Positions 1 through 10,844 are shown, counted from the first letter of the stretch. The stretch: DNA of 64,000 bases from Sphingomonas_R arantia (GCF_042682045.1 NZ_JBHUGS010000005.1:496001-560000), one strand, 5' to 3'. Made by a program: numbers and translations. Notes: generated by a model from the letters alone, not told the origin.

Positions 1-435
1 GTGCTGGCCGCCGCCAAGGCGCGCTACCAGTCCAGCCCGCAGGTCGCCGCCGTCTTCACCGCCGACGAATTGCGCCGCATGCCGACCCCGAGCTCGACCC
101 CGGTCGAGGAATGGTCGCTGGCGGACCGCTTCCGCGCCAGCTTCGACCCCGAACGCTCGGGCGACCTGCTCGTGGCGCTGAAACCCCACGTTACCCCGAT
201 CGCCACGCAAGGCGGCACGGTCGCCACGCACGGCTCGCCCTGGTCCTACGACCGCCGCGTGCCGATGCTGTTCTACCGCCCCGGCATGACCGGCTTCGAA
301 CAGCCGCTTTCAGTGGAGACGGTCGACATCCTCCCGACGCTCGCCTCGCTCATCGCCCTGCCGGTGCCGAAGGCGGAGATCGACGGACGTTGTCTGGATC
401 TGGATCCGGGTCCCGCTGACACCTGCGCAAAGTAA
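1..435 (+). CDS. Alkaline-phosphatase-superfamily hydrolase, C-terminal part
   Basis: The gene enters from the left edge, so only about the last 144 residues are visible and the true start lies outside. The segment contains a conserved block around residues 75-90 with the motif ATHGSPWSYDRRVP, where the His is a typical metal ligand of the alkaline phosphatase/nucleotide pyrophosphatase fold, followed by VETVDILPTLASLIALPVP and the ending EIDGRCLDLDPG. This C-terminus is characteristic of the secreted alkaline phosphatases of sphingomonads (PhoK-like). The exact substrate (phosphomonoester or diester) cannot be read from this fragment. Confidence 0.8.
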   Translation: MLAAAKARYQSSPQVAAVFTADELRRMPTPSSTPVEEWSLADRFRASFDPERSGDLLVALKPHVTPIATQGGTVATHGSPWSYDRRVPMLFYRPGMTGFEQPLSVETVDILPTLASLIALPVPKAEIDGRCLDLDPGPADTCAK

Positions 436-486
436 AGGCGACCTCTCGACGGGGCGAGGTTCCGAACAAACAGCACCCCCAACCGA

Positions 487-517
487 CCAGCATCCCGGAC
501 TTTATCCGGGATGCTGG
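487..517. repeat. Perfect 13-bp inverted repeat (GCATCCCGGA type)
   Basis: The arms CCAGCATCCCGGA and TCCGGGATGCTGG are perfectly complementary around a five-base loop, CTTTA. It lies about 50 bases after the stop of the phosphatase gene. Short palindromes of this CCCGGA...TCCGGG type are widespread between genes in alphaproteobacteria. It may act as a transcription terminator or mRNA-end hairpin, although no T-run follows. Confidence 0.7.
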
Positions 518-567
518 GCCACAAGCGCAACGGCCGGCGTCCTGAGCGAGGCCTAGAACATCCCACG

Positions 568-643
568 CCCCCACCCGTTCGGTTCGAGCCTGTCGAGAAC
601 GTTGCGCAGCGTTCTCGACAGGCTCGAACCGAACGGGTGGGGG
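568..643. repeat. Long REP-like hairpin, 33-bp perfect arms
   Basis: Bases 568-600 and 611-643 are perfect reverse complements, separated by ten bases. The core is GTTCGAGCCTGTCGAGAAC. The same core recurs at 1842-1942 and 5766-5815, so this is a dispersed element and not a local accident. It resembles REP/BIME-type repeats, which in other bacteria are mobilised by RAYT transposases; no RAYT gene is present in this window. Confidence 0.85.
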
Positions 644-668
644 TGAAGAGGAACCTTCCCCACTCCGT

Positions 669-773
669 CCATCCCGAGCGAAGTCGAGGGACCCTTCGAG
701 CGCAGTTGAGAAGTCAACACCGCCGCCTCGGCTACGCTCGAGGGAAAGCATGCCTCGACTTCGCTCGGCATGG
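669..773. repeat. Second repeat family, inverted pair (GAGCGAAGTCGAGG)
   Basis: The arm CCATCCCGAGCGAAGTCGAGGGA at 669-691 is repeated inverted at 751-773 with two mismatches. A further copy of the short string CTCGAGGGA lies just inside. The sequence differs from the 568-643 element, so two repeat families are packed side by side in this gap. Confidence 0.7.
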
Positions 774-815
774 ACGGGGGTTGGGGGTCGCGCTCAGCCT
801 ACGCTGTAGAACCCC

Positions 816-1745
816 TCAGTTCCGCACATCCAGCAAGGTGATCCCCTTGCCCAGCTGATTCCCCGAGATCTTCAAAGGCTCATGGCTCCAGTCCGCCACG
901 AAATTGCTCGGCCAGCTCACGCCCGGCGCCAGCGACGCGCGGTTGCCCGTAATCACCAGCCCCGCGGACGGGTTCGTGCGCGCTTCGGGTGCCACGGTGA
1001 TGAACGCGCTGTGGTTTTCCTTGTCCTTGCCCATCACGAATTCGTTGCCCACGATCCGCCCGGTGGCACCGCTCGACAGGTCGATCATGTAGTTGGTGGC
1101 CTTGCCCTGCGTATCGTCGAAGCTGTTGTCGACGATCGTCACGCGCCGCGCGCGCGCCTTGGCATAATGCCCGCCGCGCCCGCGCTCGAACCGGTTGTTG
1201 GTCAGCTCCAGCGTCCCGCCCGTGCCGGTGTACAGCCCGTGGGCACAACCGCCCGCCCCTTCGCAGGTGCCGAGGCCGGAGAAAGTCGACCGCCGCACGG
1301 TCAGCACCTGCGCCGGATCGTCGGTGGTCAGGATGCCCTGCTCGCTGTCGCGGAACGCCGTGCCCGTCACGGTCAGGTTGCCCTTTTCCAGCCGGATGCC
1401 CGCGCCATTATGGTCGGGCACCGTCACGCCCCGGAACACCAGCCCGTCCACCGCCGCGTCGCGCCCGCGCAGCACCAGCGTCGCCTTGCCCTCGCACACG
1501 CCGCCGTCGAAGATCGCGGTGCCCGCCGTCACGGCCGCGAACGCCACGCGCCCGTCGCTCACGATCGCACAGTCCTTGTACGTGCCGGGCGCGATCCGGA
1601 TCGTCCCGTCGCCCCCACCGATCGCGTTCACCGCATCCTGCAACCGGAAGAACCCGCGCCCGGTCTCGGCGACCGTAAACGGCCCTGACCCTTGCGCAAA
1701 CGCGGAGGCGGACAGTAGGGCGGCGGCAAGGATCAGCTTTTTCAT
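816..1745 (-). CDS. Secreted right-handed beta-helix protein
   Basis: A 309-residue protein with a clear signal peptide, MKKLILAAALLSASAFAQ, cleaved after AFA. The start at 1745 is preferred over an upstream in-frame ATG at 1769 because it places the signal peptide at the very N-terminus. The body has recurring short beta-strand turns with Asn/Gly ladders (for example VTGTAFRDSEQGI, LELTNNRFERG, VTIVDNSFDDTQG, GLVITGNRAS), the hallmark of a right-handed parallel beta-helix as in pectate lyases and other polysaccharide-active proteins. No catalytic residues can be assigned with confidence, so lyase activity is only a possibility. It is isolated between repeat-bearing gaps. Confidence 0.7.
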   Translation of the reverse strand: MKKLILAAALLSASAFAQGSGPFTVAETGRGFFRLQDAVNAIGGGDGTIRIAPGTYKDCAIVSDGRVAFAAVTAGTAIFDGGVCEGKATLVLRGRDAAVDGLVFRGVTVPDHNGAGIRLEKGNLTVTGTAFRDSEQGILTTDDPAQVLTVRRSTFSGLGTCEGAGGCAHGLYTGTGGTLELTNNRFERGRGGHYAKARARRVTIVDNSFDDTQGKATNYMIDLSSGATGRIVGNEFVMGKDKENHSAFITVAPEARTNPSAGLVITGNRASLAPGVSWPSNFVADWSHEPLKISGNQLGKGITLLDVRN

Positions 1746-1841
1746 GGGCGCGACTATGCCGCCGGCCACGCCGAAGTCGAGCCGCTTTCCGCGCTACGCG
1801 ACCCGATATGGGACCGGTCAAATGACCCGCCCCCAAACACT

Positions 1842-1942
1842 CCGTTCGCTTCGAGTAGCCGTCGAGCCTGTCGAGACGGCGTATCGAGAAGGGACCGGCA
1901 TCGTCGTGCTGCCATAGTTCTCGACAGGCTCGAACCGAACGG
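1842..1942. repeat. Diverged copy of the GTTCGAGCCTGTCGAGAAC repeat
   Basis: Left arm at 1842-1877 contains TCGAGCCTGTCGAGAC. The right arm at 1917-1942 is GTTCTCGACAGGCTCGAACCGAACGG in sequence, the same as the right arm of the 568-643 element. The left arm is interrupted and the spacing is longer, so this copy is imperfect. It sits just downstream of the second metH gene and could form the 3' end of the methionine operon transcript. Confidence 0.7.
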
Positions 1943-1952
1943 AAGCGGCGGC

Positions 1953-4589
<2,637 letters not shown>

Positions 4590-4659
4590 GTTGGTATTAC
4601 CTTACTTGTCCAGCGCCCCGGCGCAGGCCGGGGGCTGGGTGAAACAGTTGCGCCTACGT

Positions 4660-5721
4660 CTACGCTGCCAGGATCATCGGATCGAGACCCGCCAGCGTCG
4701 TTTTCACCTTCAAGTTCGGCACCTGCCGCGGGGCATGCCCCTTCACCGCGGCCGCCATCGCCGCGATGTGGCCCGGGGTCGAACCGCAGCATCCGCCGAC
4801 CACGTTGACCAGCTGCCCCTCCGCCCATTCGCGGATGAACTGGCCCGTCGTCTCCGGCTGCTCGTCATACTCGCCCAGGTCGTTGGGCAGACCGGCGTTC
4901 GGATAGACCATGACCAGCGCATCGGCGATGCCCGAGATCACCTGCACATGCGACCGCAGCAGGTCCGCCCCGAACGCGCAATTCAGCCCGATCGTCAGCG
5001 GCCGCGCATGGCGCACCGTGTACCAGAACGCCTCGACCGAATGGCCCGACAGGTTGCGCCCCGACATGTCGGTGATGGTCATCGAGATCATCACCGGCAC
5101 CTCGACGCCGCGCCGTTCGGACACCTCGATCACCGCCATGATCGCTGCCTTGGCGTTCAGCGTGTCGAAGATCGTCTCGATCAGGATGAAGTCGCAGCCA
5201 CCGTCGAGCAGCGCCTCCGCCTGGTTGGCATAGACGTCCTTCATCGTGTCGAAATCGACCGCGCGGAAACCCGGATCGTTGACGTCCGGCGACAGCGACA
5301 GCGTCTTGTTCGTCGGTCCGATCGCCCCTGCGACGAACCGCGGACGCCCGTCGCGCGCCTGATACTCGTCCGCCGCCTTCCGCGCGATCCCCGCCGCCGC
5401 CAGGTTCATGTCGCGCACCAAGTGCACCGCGCCATAATCTTCCTGGCTGATCGTGTTCGCGTTGAACGTGTTGGTCGACACAATGTCCGACCCGGCATCG
5501 AGATACGCCCGCGTGATCGCATCGATCACGTCCGCCCGCGTCAGCACGAGCAAATCGTTATTGCCCTTCTGATCGAGCGACAGTTCGTAATCGCCGCGAT
5601 AGTCGGCTTCCTGCAACCCGTAGTTCTGGATCATCGTCCCGAATGCGCCATCGGTGATCAGCACGCGGTCCGCCGCCTGTTCACGGAACCGGGCGGCGGC
5701 GGCAGAGGGGGTCATGGTCAT
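4660..5721 (-). CDS. metH: Methionine synthase, homocysteine-binding subunit
   Basis: A 353-residue homocysteine S-methyltransferase domain, equivalent to the N-terminal module of MetH. It begins with the conserved LITDGAFGTMIQ, and carries the zinc ligands GLNCAFG and GGCCGSTP (three Cys) that bind and activate homocysteine. It ends where the folate domain would begin in the full-length enzyme, and that part is the next gene, 70 bases downstream. The two products together should transfer a methyl group from methyltetrahydrofolate via cobalamin to homocysteine. The start ATG-ACC-ATG offers two Met codons; the first is used here. A REP-like hairpin separates it from metF. Confidence 0.95.
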   Translation of the reverse strand: MTMTPSAAAARFREQAADRVLITDGAFGTMIQNYGLQEADYRGDYELSLDQKGNNDLLVLTRADVIDAITRAYLDAGSDIVSTNTFNANTISQEDYGAVHLVRDMNLAAAGIARKAADEYQARDGRPRFVAGAIGPTNKTLSLSPDVNDPGFRAVDFDTMKDVYANQAEALLDGGCDFILIETIFDTLNAKAAIMAVIEVSERRGVEVPVMISMTITDMSGRNLSGHSVEAFWYTVRHARPLTIGLNCAFGADLLRSHVQVISGIADALVMVYPNAGLPNDLGEYDEQPETTGQFIREWAEGQLVNVVGGCCGSTPGHIAAMAAAVKGHAPRQVPNLKVKTTLAGLDPMILAA

Positions 5722-5765
5722 CGTGAAAGACCTTCAGTCATCAAGGGGCGCTCGAAACCCCGATC

Positions 5766-5815
5766 GGTTCGAGCCTGTCGAGAACTCAGCGCAGAGTTCT
5801 CGACAGGTTCGAACC
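5766..5815. repeat. REP-like hairpin between metF and metH
   Basis: Arms at 5766-5787 and 5794-5815 are complementary over 22 bases with one mismatch and a six-base loop. The core GTTCGAGCCTGTCGAGAAC is the same as in the 568-643 element. It lies in the 118-base gap inside the methionine operon, so any hairpin in the transcript could change the ratio of MetF to MetH, by attenuation or by stabilising the upstream mRNA. Confidence 0.8.
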
Positions 5816-5839
5816 AAACGGATCGGGTGGGTGACCGGC

Positions 5840-6787
5840 TTAAGCCGCCATCTCCAGCGGCTTCACGCCGCCCACCGGCCGTTTGCCCAGCAAGTGGCAG
5901 ATCGCATAGGCCAGTTCCGCCCGGTTGAGCGTGTAGAAATGCAGGTCGCGCACGCCACCGGCATACAGCTTGCGGCACATCTCGGCCGCCACCGTCGCGG
6001 CGACCAGCTGGCGCGTGCCCGGATGATCGTCCAGCCCGTCGAACAGCCGGTCCATCCACGGCGGGATCGCCGCGCCGCACATCGCGGCGAACTTGCGCGT
6101 CTGCGCCACGTTCGACACGGGCAGGATACCGGGCAGCAGATCCGCTGTGATCCCGGCCGCAACCGCACGGTCCCGGAACCTGAAAAAGGCGTCGGGCGAA
6201 AAGAAGAACTGCGTGATCGCGCGCGACGCGCCGGCATCAATCTTGCGCTTCAGATTGTCGATGTCGGTATCGGCGCACGTCGCCTCCGGGTGCATCTCCG
6301 GATAGGCCGCGACCGAAATCTCGAACGGCGCGATCCGGCTCAATCCGGCCACCAGTTCGGCGGCGGACTGATACCCGTCGGCATGCGGCGCGAACTTCTC
6401 GCCCTCGCGCGGCGGATCACCGCGCAGCGCGACGATATGCCGCACGCCGGCGTCCCAGTAAGCCCGCGCGACCTCGGCGATCTCGTCCTTCGACGCATCG
6501 ACGCAGGTCAGGTGGGCGGCGGCCGGCACGTTCGTCTCCGCTGCGATCCGTGCGACGGTCGCATGCGTCCGCTCGCGCGTCGATCCGCCGGCGCCGTAGG
6601 TCACCGAAACAAAGTCCGGCTCCAGCGGCAGCAGCGTGGAAATCGCGTTCCAGAGTGCGGCCTCCATCTTCTCGGTCTTCGGCGGGAAGAATTCGAACGA
6701 CACCTTCGCGTCGCCCGCCAGATCGGCGAACAACGGGGCATCCAGCGCGCGCCGCGCTTCTTCCAGTTCGGTCACGGACAATGTCAT
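5840..6787 (-). CDS. metF: 5,10-methylenetetrahydrofolate reductase
   Basis: A 315-residue protein of the usual MetF length, with the diagnostic KVSFEFFPPKTEKM near residue 30, FVSVTYGAGGSTRERT near residue 60 and HIVALRGDPP near residue 125. It reduces methylene-THF to methyl-THF using FAD and NAD(P)H, supplying the methyl donor for the two MetH proteins encoded downstream. The open frame runs far upstream, but the start at 6787 (MTLSVTELEEARR) overlaps the stop of the regulator gene as ATGA, which indicates translational coupling and fixes the start. Confidence 0.95.
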   Translation of the reverse strand: MTLSVTELEEARRALDAPLFADLAGDAKVSFEFFPPKTEKMEAALWNAISTLLPLEPDFVSVTYGAGGSTRERTHATVARIAAETNVPAAAHLTCVDASKDEIAEVARAYWDAGVRHIVALRGDPPREGEKFAPHADGYQSAAELVAGLSRIAPFEISVAAYPEMHPEATCADTDIDNLKRKIDAGASRAITQFFFSPDAFFRFRDRAVAAGITADLLPGILPVSNVAQTRKFAAMCGAAIPPWMDRLFDGLDDHPGTRQLVAATVAAEMCRKLYAGGVRDLHFYTLNRAELAYAICHLLGKRPVGGVKPLEMAA

Positions 6788-7740
6788 GCAGCGATCCTCT
6801 CGGGCAGGGCGTCGGGCGTCTTGCGGCCCAGCCATAATTTCACGGTCAGCGTACCGCCGGCCAGTTCCTGGACACCGTCCAGCGTGAGGCCCGCCGCGGC
6901 GAACCATTTCGCCAGTTGCGCATCGTCGAACCCCAACCGGACATGCGCGGCCCGCTGGCGCAGTTCCTCGCGCTCGTGCCGCGCGAAATCGACGATCAGC
7001 AGGCGGCCACCACGGCCGAGCAGGCGGGCCGCCTCCGCGATCACCGCCGCCGGCTGCTGCGCATAATGCAGCACCTGATGCAGGATCGCGGTGTCGGCGG
7101 ACGCGGGGGCCAGTGGCAACGCGTACATGTCGCCCTGCCGCAATTCCACGCTGCCCAGCCCGGCGTCGGACAGCTTGGACCGCGCCATCCGCAACATTTC
7201 GGGGCTGCGGTCCACGCCGATCGCACGTTGCGACAGCGGGGCCAATAATTCGATCATGCGCCCGGTGCCGGTACCGATATCGACCAGCCGGCCGACGCCC
7301 CCCTGCGCCAGCATCGCCACGGTCGCCGCTTCGACTTCGCTTTCGGCGACGTGCATCGACCGGATCGCATCCCATTCGACGGCATGTTCCGCGAACCAGG
7401 CCTGCGCCGCCACCGCACGGTCGGCGCGCACCGCGGCCAGCCGGTCGAGATCCACCGTCGCCTCATGATCGTCGCGATCCGCCCAGGCATCCGCCGCGAT
7501 CAGCAGCGGCTCCACGATCGCGCGATCGCCCAGCGCCACGAAGACCCAGGCGCCTTCCTTGCGACGATCGGCCAGCCCGGCGTCGGTCAGGATCTTGACG
7601 TGGCGGGACACGCGCGGCTGGCTCTGCCCCAGCACCTGCGCCAGTTCGCCCACCGATAATTCCATCGCACGCAACAACGCCACGATCCGCAGTCGGGTCG
7701 GGTCCGCCAGTGCGCGGAAGATGTCGAGGGGCGTCGTCAT
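6784..7740 (-). CDS. ArsR-family regulator with methyltransferase domain (SahR-like)
   Basis: A 318-residue fusion. Residues ~1-80 are an ArsR winged helix (FRALADPTRLRIVALL, VGELAQVLGQSQPRVSRHVKIL). Residues ~145-300 are a class I SAM-binding fold with VDIGTGTGRMIELL. No metal-binding Cys motif of classical ArsR is evident. This architecture, together with an ATGA overlap with metF and the metH genes downstream, fits SahR, the S-adenosylhomocysteine-responsive repressor of methionine-cycle genes in Proteobacteria; here SAH binding to the methyltransferase fold would be the signal. Identity with SahR is inferred from architecture and context. A palindrome at 7755-7770 is the obvious operator. 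Confidence 0.85.
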   Translation of the reverse strand: MTTPLDIFRALADPTRLRIVALLRAMELSVGELAQVLGQSQPRVSRHVKILTDAGLADRRKEGAWVFVALGDRAIVEPLLIAADAWADRDDHEATVDLDRLAAVRADRAVAAQAWFAEHAVEWDAIRSMHVAESEVEAATVAMLAQGGVGRLVDIGTGTGRMIELLAPLSQRAIGVDRSPEMLRMARSKLSDAGLGSVELRQGDMYALPLAPASADTAILHQVLHYAQQPAAVIAEAARLLGRGGRLLIVDFARHEREELRQRAAHVRLGFDDAQLAKWFAAAGLTLDGVQELAGGTLTVKLWLGRKTPDALPERIAA

Positions 7741-7754
7741 GCTGATATAAGGAC

Positions 7755-7770
7755 ATAAAGATATCTTTAT
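7755..7770 (-). promoter_or_regulatory. Palindromic operator upstream of the SahR-like gene
   Basis: The sequence ATAAAGATATCTTTAT is a perfect 16-bp palindrome in otherwise GC-rich DNA, ending 14 bases before the start codon of the regulator. ArsR proteins bind AT-rich inverted repeats of this size. It most likely mediates autoregulation of the regulator-metF-metH operon. The divergent mlaA gene starts 82 bases away on the other side and could be affected. Confidence 0.75.
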
Positions 7771-7852
7771 ATGAGCGCAAGCGCCTTGTGTGGTCGGGGC
7801 GGCTGTGGCACCCGGCCGGCAGGGCGATACAACGCCAGGATCGGATTTCGTA

Positions 7853-8914
7853 ATGCGTACAACCGTCGCGGCCTGTTCGGTCGCTCTCTTGCTGAGCGGG
7901 GTCTCGCCCGCCGCAATGGCGCAGCCCGCCCGGCCGGTCGCCGCACCGACCTCCGCCGCATCGCCGCAGACCCCGCAGTCCCCGGCCACCACGCCCGCCC
8001 CGCAGGGCGCGACTCCGGCGCCGGACGCCGCGACTCCGGATGCCGGTTTCGCTGCTGACGGACTGGCCGACGCCGCCCCGGAACCGCGCGATCGCTACGA
8101 AAAACTGAACCGCGGCATCTGGGGCTTCAACCAGCTCATCGACCGGATCATCCTGAAACCCGTGTCGTCCGGCTACCGTGCGATCATCCCGCGCGTCGCC
8201 CGCCGCGGCATCACCCGGGTCTTCAACAATCTCGGCGAACCCTGGTCGTTCGTGAACAACATGCTCCAGGCCAAGCCGAAGCGCGCGCTGCTCAACCTGC
8301 GCCGCTTCGTCGTCAACACCACGATCGGCGTCGGCGGGCTGGCGGATCACGCAACCAAGATCGGCATCCGGCCCGCGCCGGAGGATTTCGGCCAGACGCT
8401 GGCCGTCTGGGGGATCAAGAGCAGTGCCTATGTCGTGCTGCCCGTCTTCGGCCCGTCCACCGTGCGCGACGGCATCGGCACCGGCGTGGCGTTCGTCGCC
8501 GATCCGTACCAGATCGCGATCAACCAAAGCGACCTGTCGCTCTGGACGAAACGCGGCATCGGCATCGTCTCGCTGGTCAACGCCCGCGCGAACCTGACCG
8601 AAAGCGGCGCGGACAGCTTCCTCCAGTCGAGCCTCGATCCCTACGCCGCCGCGCGGTCCGCCTTCTGGCAACGCCGCACCGCCGCCATCGCCAACCAGGA
8701 CGCTGGCCCCGCGATCAACGCCAACGCGACCAACTCGTCCGCCGCCAATCCGACGACCGGTCCCGTGACGGACGCGGCCATCGCGCCGGACCCGTTCATC
8801 ACCGACGACGCGCCCGCCCCGGACGCGACGCCAACCAACCCGGTGGCGCCACAGGGAACGTCCGCGACGGACGGTCCGGCGACGCAACCGGACGCCGCCG
8901 TTCCGCGGCCCTGA
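7853..8914 (+). CDS. mlaA: MlaA/VacJ family outer-membrane protein
   Basis: A 353-residue protein with a signal peptide (cleavage after AAMA), a Pro/Ala/Thr-rich linker to about residue 75, then the MlaA domain: RYEKLNRGIWGFNQLIDR, FNNLGEPWSFVNNMLQ, RFVVNTTIGVGGLADHA and the ring region. MlaA removes mislocalised phospholipids from the outer leaflet of the outer membrane with MlaBCDEF, none of which is nearby. Unlike the E. coli lipoprotein it has no lipobox Cys at the end of the signal peptide. A long Ala/Thr/Pro tail follows the domain. The start at 7853 is chosen because it gives the signal peptide. Confidence 0.9.
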   Translation: MRTTVAACSVALLLSGVSPAAMAQPARPVAAPTSAASPQTPQSPATTPAPQGATPAPDAATPDAGFAADGLADAAPEPRDRYEKLNRGIWGFNQLIDRIILKPVSSGYRAIIPRVARRGITRVFNNLGEPWSFVNNMLQAKPKRALLNLRRFVVNTTIGVGGLADHATKIGIRPAPEDFGQTLAVWGIKSSAYVVLPVFGPSTVRDGIGTGVAFVADPYQIAINQSDLSLWTKRGIGIVSLVNARANLTESGADSFLQSSLDPYAAARSAFWQRRTAAIANQDAGPAINANATNSSAANPTTGPVTDAAIAPDPFITDDAPAPDATPTNPVAPQGTSATDGPATQPDAAVPRP

Positions 8915-8981
8915 ACGGCCGCATGGAACCGGCCCGCATCATTTTCTGTTGTCGACTGATCTTTTTGGGGAAGGACCCGCA

Positions 8982-9287
8982 ATGAAGAAGACCGTTTTCG
9001 CCACCACGATCCTGCTGTCCGCGCTGTCCATGGCGGCGTGCAGCCCCACCGCGAAGAACGAAGCGGGCGAGGCCGCCAACGCGATCTCCGCTGATATCAA
9101 CGCGACCGCATCCGAGGCCGCGGCCGACACGTCGAACGCGCTCGACGCCGCCGGATCGAGCATCAACAACGGTGCCGCCGCGCTTGGCGCCGCCACCGAG
9201 AACGCGATCGACAAGGCCGATGCCGAAGCCGACCGCACCGGTGCCGCGCTCGCCAACGGCGCGGAGGCCGTCGACAACAGCATGTAA
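8982..9287 (+). CDS. Small Ala-rich lipoprotein
   Basis: A 101-residue protein with a lipoprotein signal, LSALSMAAC, so the mature N-terminus is a lipidated Cys followed by Ser. The rest is an Ala/Asn/Asp-rich, probably helical segment with repeating GxAxxA patterns and no known domain. The start is supported by a GGGGAAGGA ribosome-binding site. Function unknown; it may be a small envelope lipoprotein co-transcribed with mlaA, 67 bases upstream. Confidence 0.7.
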   Translation: MKKTVFATTILLSALSMAACSPTAKNEAGEAANAISADINATASEAAADTSNALDAAGSSINNGAAALGAATENAIDKADAEADRTGAALANGAEAVDNSM

Positions 9288-9470
9288 TCGACGACCGGCA
9301 CCGCAGGAATGACGTCTTTGCCCTGTGGAAGGGCCGGACCGCACGTCCCATCCCCAAACGAGCGGTCCCACGAACTGCAGCGGTAAAACCGGGGGTGGGA
9401 AAGACGCATAGGATCGCCCGACGGGACCGGGCAATCACGGCCGTTGCCAACGGCTCAAGAAACGCTTCCC

Positions 9471-10844
9471 ATGTCGGACACCCGGTTTCACGATAATCGT
9501 TCAGGCACCGAACAGGGCCTGCTCGAGCAGCCACCGAAGCGCGGGGCGCAACCGACCGGACCAATCGCGGACGTCCCGACGGAACCTCCGGCGGCGACCA
9601 TCCCGACGATCGCCTATTTCACCAACGTCTACCCCAAACCCAGCCACACCTTCATCCGCACCGAGATCGCGGCGCTGGAGGCACAGGGGTTCGCGGTCGT
9701 CCGCATCACGATCCGCCCGCCCGCCGACCCGCTGGTCGATGCCGACGACCGGGCCGAGGCCGATCGCACGCAGCGACTGCTCGATCGCGACCCCCGCCCG
9801 CTGATCGCTGCCGTCCTGCGCCAGCTCCGCCGCGATCCCCGCAAGCTCCTCAGCGCCACCGCGACGCTGTTCGCCGCCCGCGCCGCATGGCTCACGCCGG
9901 TCCGCTCGCTCGCCTGCCTGGCGGAGGCGTGCCGACTCGTCGCCATCGCGGACGCGCACGCCGTCAGGCACGTCCACGTCCATTTCGGGACGAACCCGGC
10001 CACCGTCGCCTGGCTGGCCAACCGCATCGCCGGGCTCGGCTACAGCATGACCGTCCATGGGCCGGACGAGTATGACGCGCCCGTCGCGTGGCGGCTGCGT
10101 GAAAAGATTGCCGGCGCGGCCTTCGTGGCGGCCGTGTCGGACTATGGTCGGGCACAGCTGATGCGGTGGGCGGCACCCGCCGACTGGTCCAGGCTCCACG
10201 TCGTCCGCTGCGGCCTCCGCGGCGAGTGGTGGAGCCCGCGCCGCACGATCGACGGCCCGACCGCATCCACCGTCCTGGTCTGCGTCGCGCGATTGAGCGC
10301 GCAGAAGGGCATCCCGCTGCTGCTCGACGCCGCGGCCGCCCTCCTCGCACGCGGTCGCAAGTTCCAGCTCCGGATCGTCGGCGACGGCGAACTCCGCGCC
10401 GCGCTCGACGATGCCATCGCCGCACGGGGTCTCGGCCGGGTCGTCCGGCTGCTTGGCTGGCGCGATGCGGCCGCGGTCCGCGCGGAGATCCTCGGCGCCC
10501 GCACGCTCGTCCTCCCCAGCTTCGCCGAAGGGTTGCCCGTCGTGCTGATGGAGGCGCTCGCGATGGAGCGCCCCGTCATCGCCACCGCGATCGCGGGAAT
10601 CCCCGAACTGGTGGATGACGACTGCGGCTGGCTGATCCCCGCCGGATCGGTCGAGTCGCTCACCACGGCGATGGACGCCGCACTCTCCGCCTCGCCCGTC
10701 ACGCTGCGGGCGATGGCGACATGCGGACGTGCGCGGGTCCGCCGTGATCATGACGGCGACGTCAACGCCGGCCGGCTCGCCACCCTGCTGCGCGCCGCGC
10801 TCGTCCCGCCGCAGTCAGATACGCGCCGGCGGAATCATCCGTAG
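9471..10844 (+). CDS. Glycosyltransferase family 4
   Basis: A 457-residue GT-B enzyme. The N-domain begins TIAYFTNVYPKPSHTFIRTEI after a ~40-residue disordered leader, as in WcaL/AmsK-type colanic-acid transferases. The C-domain has LVCVARLSAQKGIPLLLDA and the nucleotide-sugar signature FAEGLPVVLMEALAMERPVIAT. It would add one sugar to the lipid-linked exopolysaccharide repeat at the inner membrane. The ATG at 9471 is preferred over an in-frame TTG at 9444. Its 3' end overlaps the convergent PhyH gene by 30 bases. The donor sugar is not predictable. Confidence 0.85.
   Translation: MSDTRFHDNRSGTEQGLLEQPPKRGAQPTGPIADVPTEPPAATIPTIAYFTNVYPKPSHTFIRTEIAALEAQGFAVVRITIRPPADPLVDADDRAEADRTQRLLDRDPRPLIAAVLRQLRRDPRKLLSATATLFAARAAWLTPVRSLACLAEACRLVAIADAHAVRHVHVHFGTNPATVAWLANRIAGLGYSMTVHGPDEYDAPVAWRLREKIAGAAFVAAVSDYGRAQLMRWAAPADWSRLHVVRCGLRGEWWSPRRTIDGPTASTVLVCVARLSAQKGIPLLLDAAAALLARGRKFQLRIVGDGELRAALDDAIAARGLGRVVRLLGWRDAAAVRAEILGARTLVLPSFAEGLPVVLMEALAMERPVIATAIAGIPELVDDDCGWLIPAGSVESLTTAMDAALSASPVTLRAMATCGRARVRRDHDGDVNAGRLATLLRAALVPPQSDTRRRNHP

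Larger units (their letters stand above)
436..815. other. Repeat-rich intergenic gap
   Basis: This 380-base stretch between two convergent genes shows no credible gene. It is largely made of three dispersed inverted repeats, listed separately (487-517, 568-643, 669-773). Open frames through it read across the repeat arms and have no family resemblance. The hairpins could also serve to end transcription from both flanking genes. Confidence 0.75.

Noticed and set aside
1..3. GTG at the first base as the true start of the phosphatase
   Set aside because: The protein lacks a signal peptide and the N-terminal catalytic part, so the gene is cut by the window edge.
436..815. CRISPR-like array suggested by repeated strings
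   Set aside because: The repeats are inverted pairs of several families with no regular spacers.
4590..4659. Possible frameshift joining the two metH genes into one
   Set aside because: There is a stop, a 70-base spacer and a new start with its own ribosome site, and split metH is normal in this group.
7741..7852. SAM or cobalamin riboswitch upstream of the methionine operon
   Set aside because: The 112-base region is too short for a cobalamin switch and I could not find conserved SAM-II elements; the palindrome explains the control better.
7463..8887. 474-residue minus-strand open frame opposite mlaA
   Set aside because: Low-complexity Arg/Gly-rich shadow; it also reads through the SahR-like gene in another frame.
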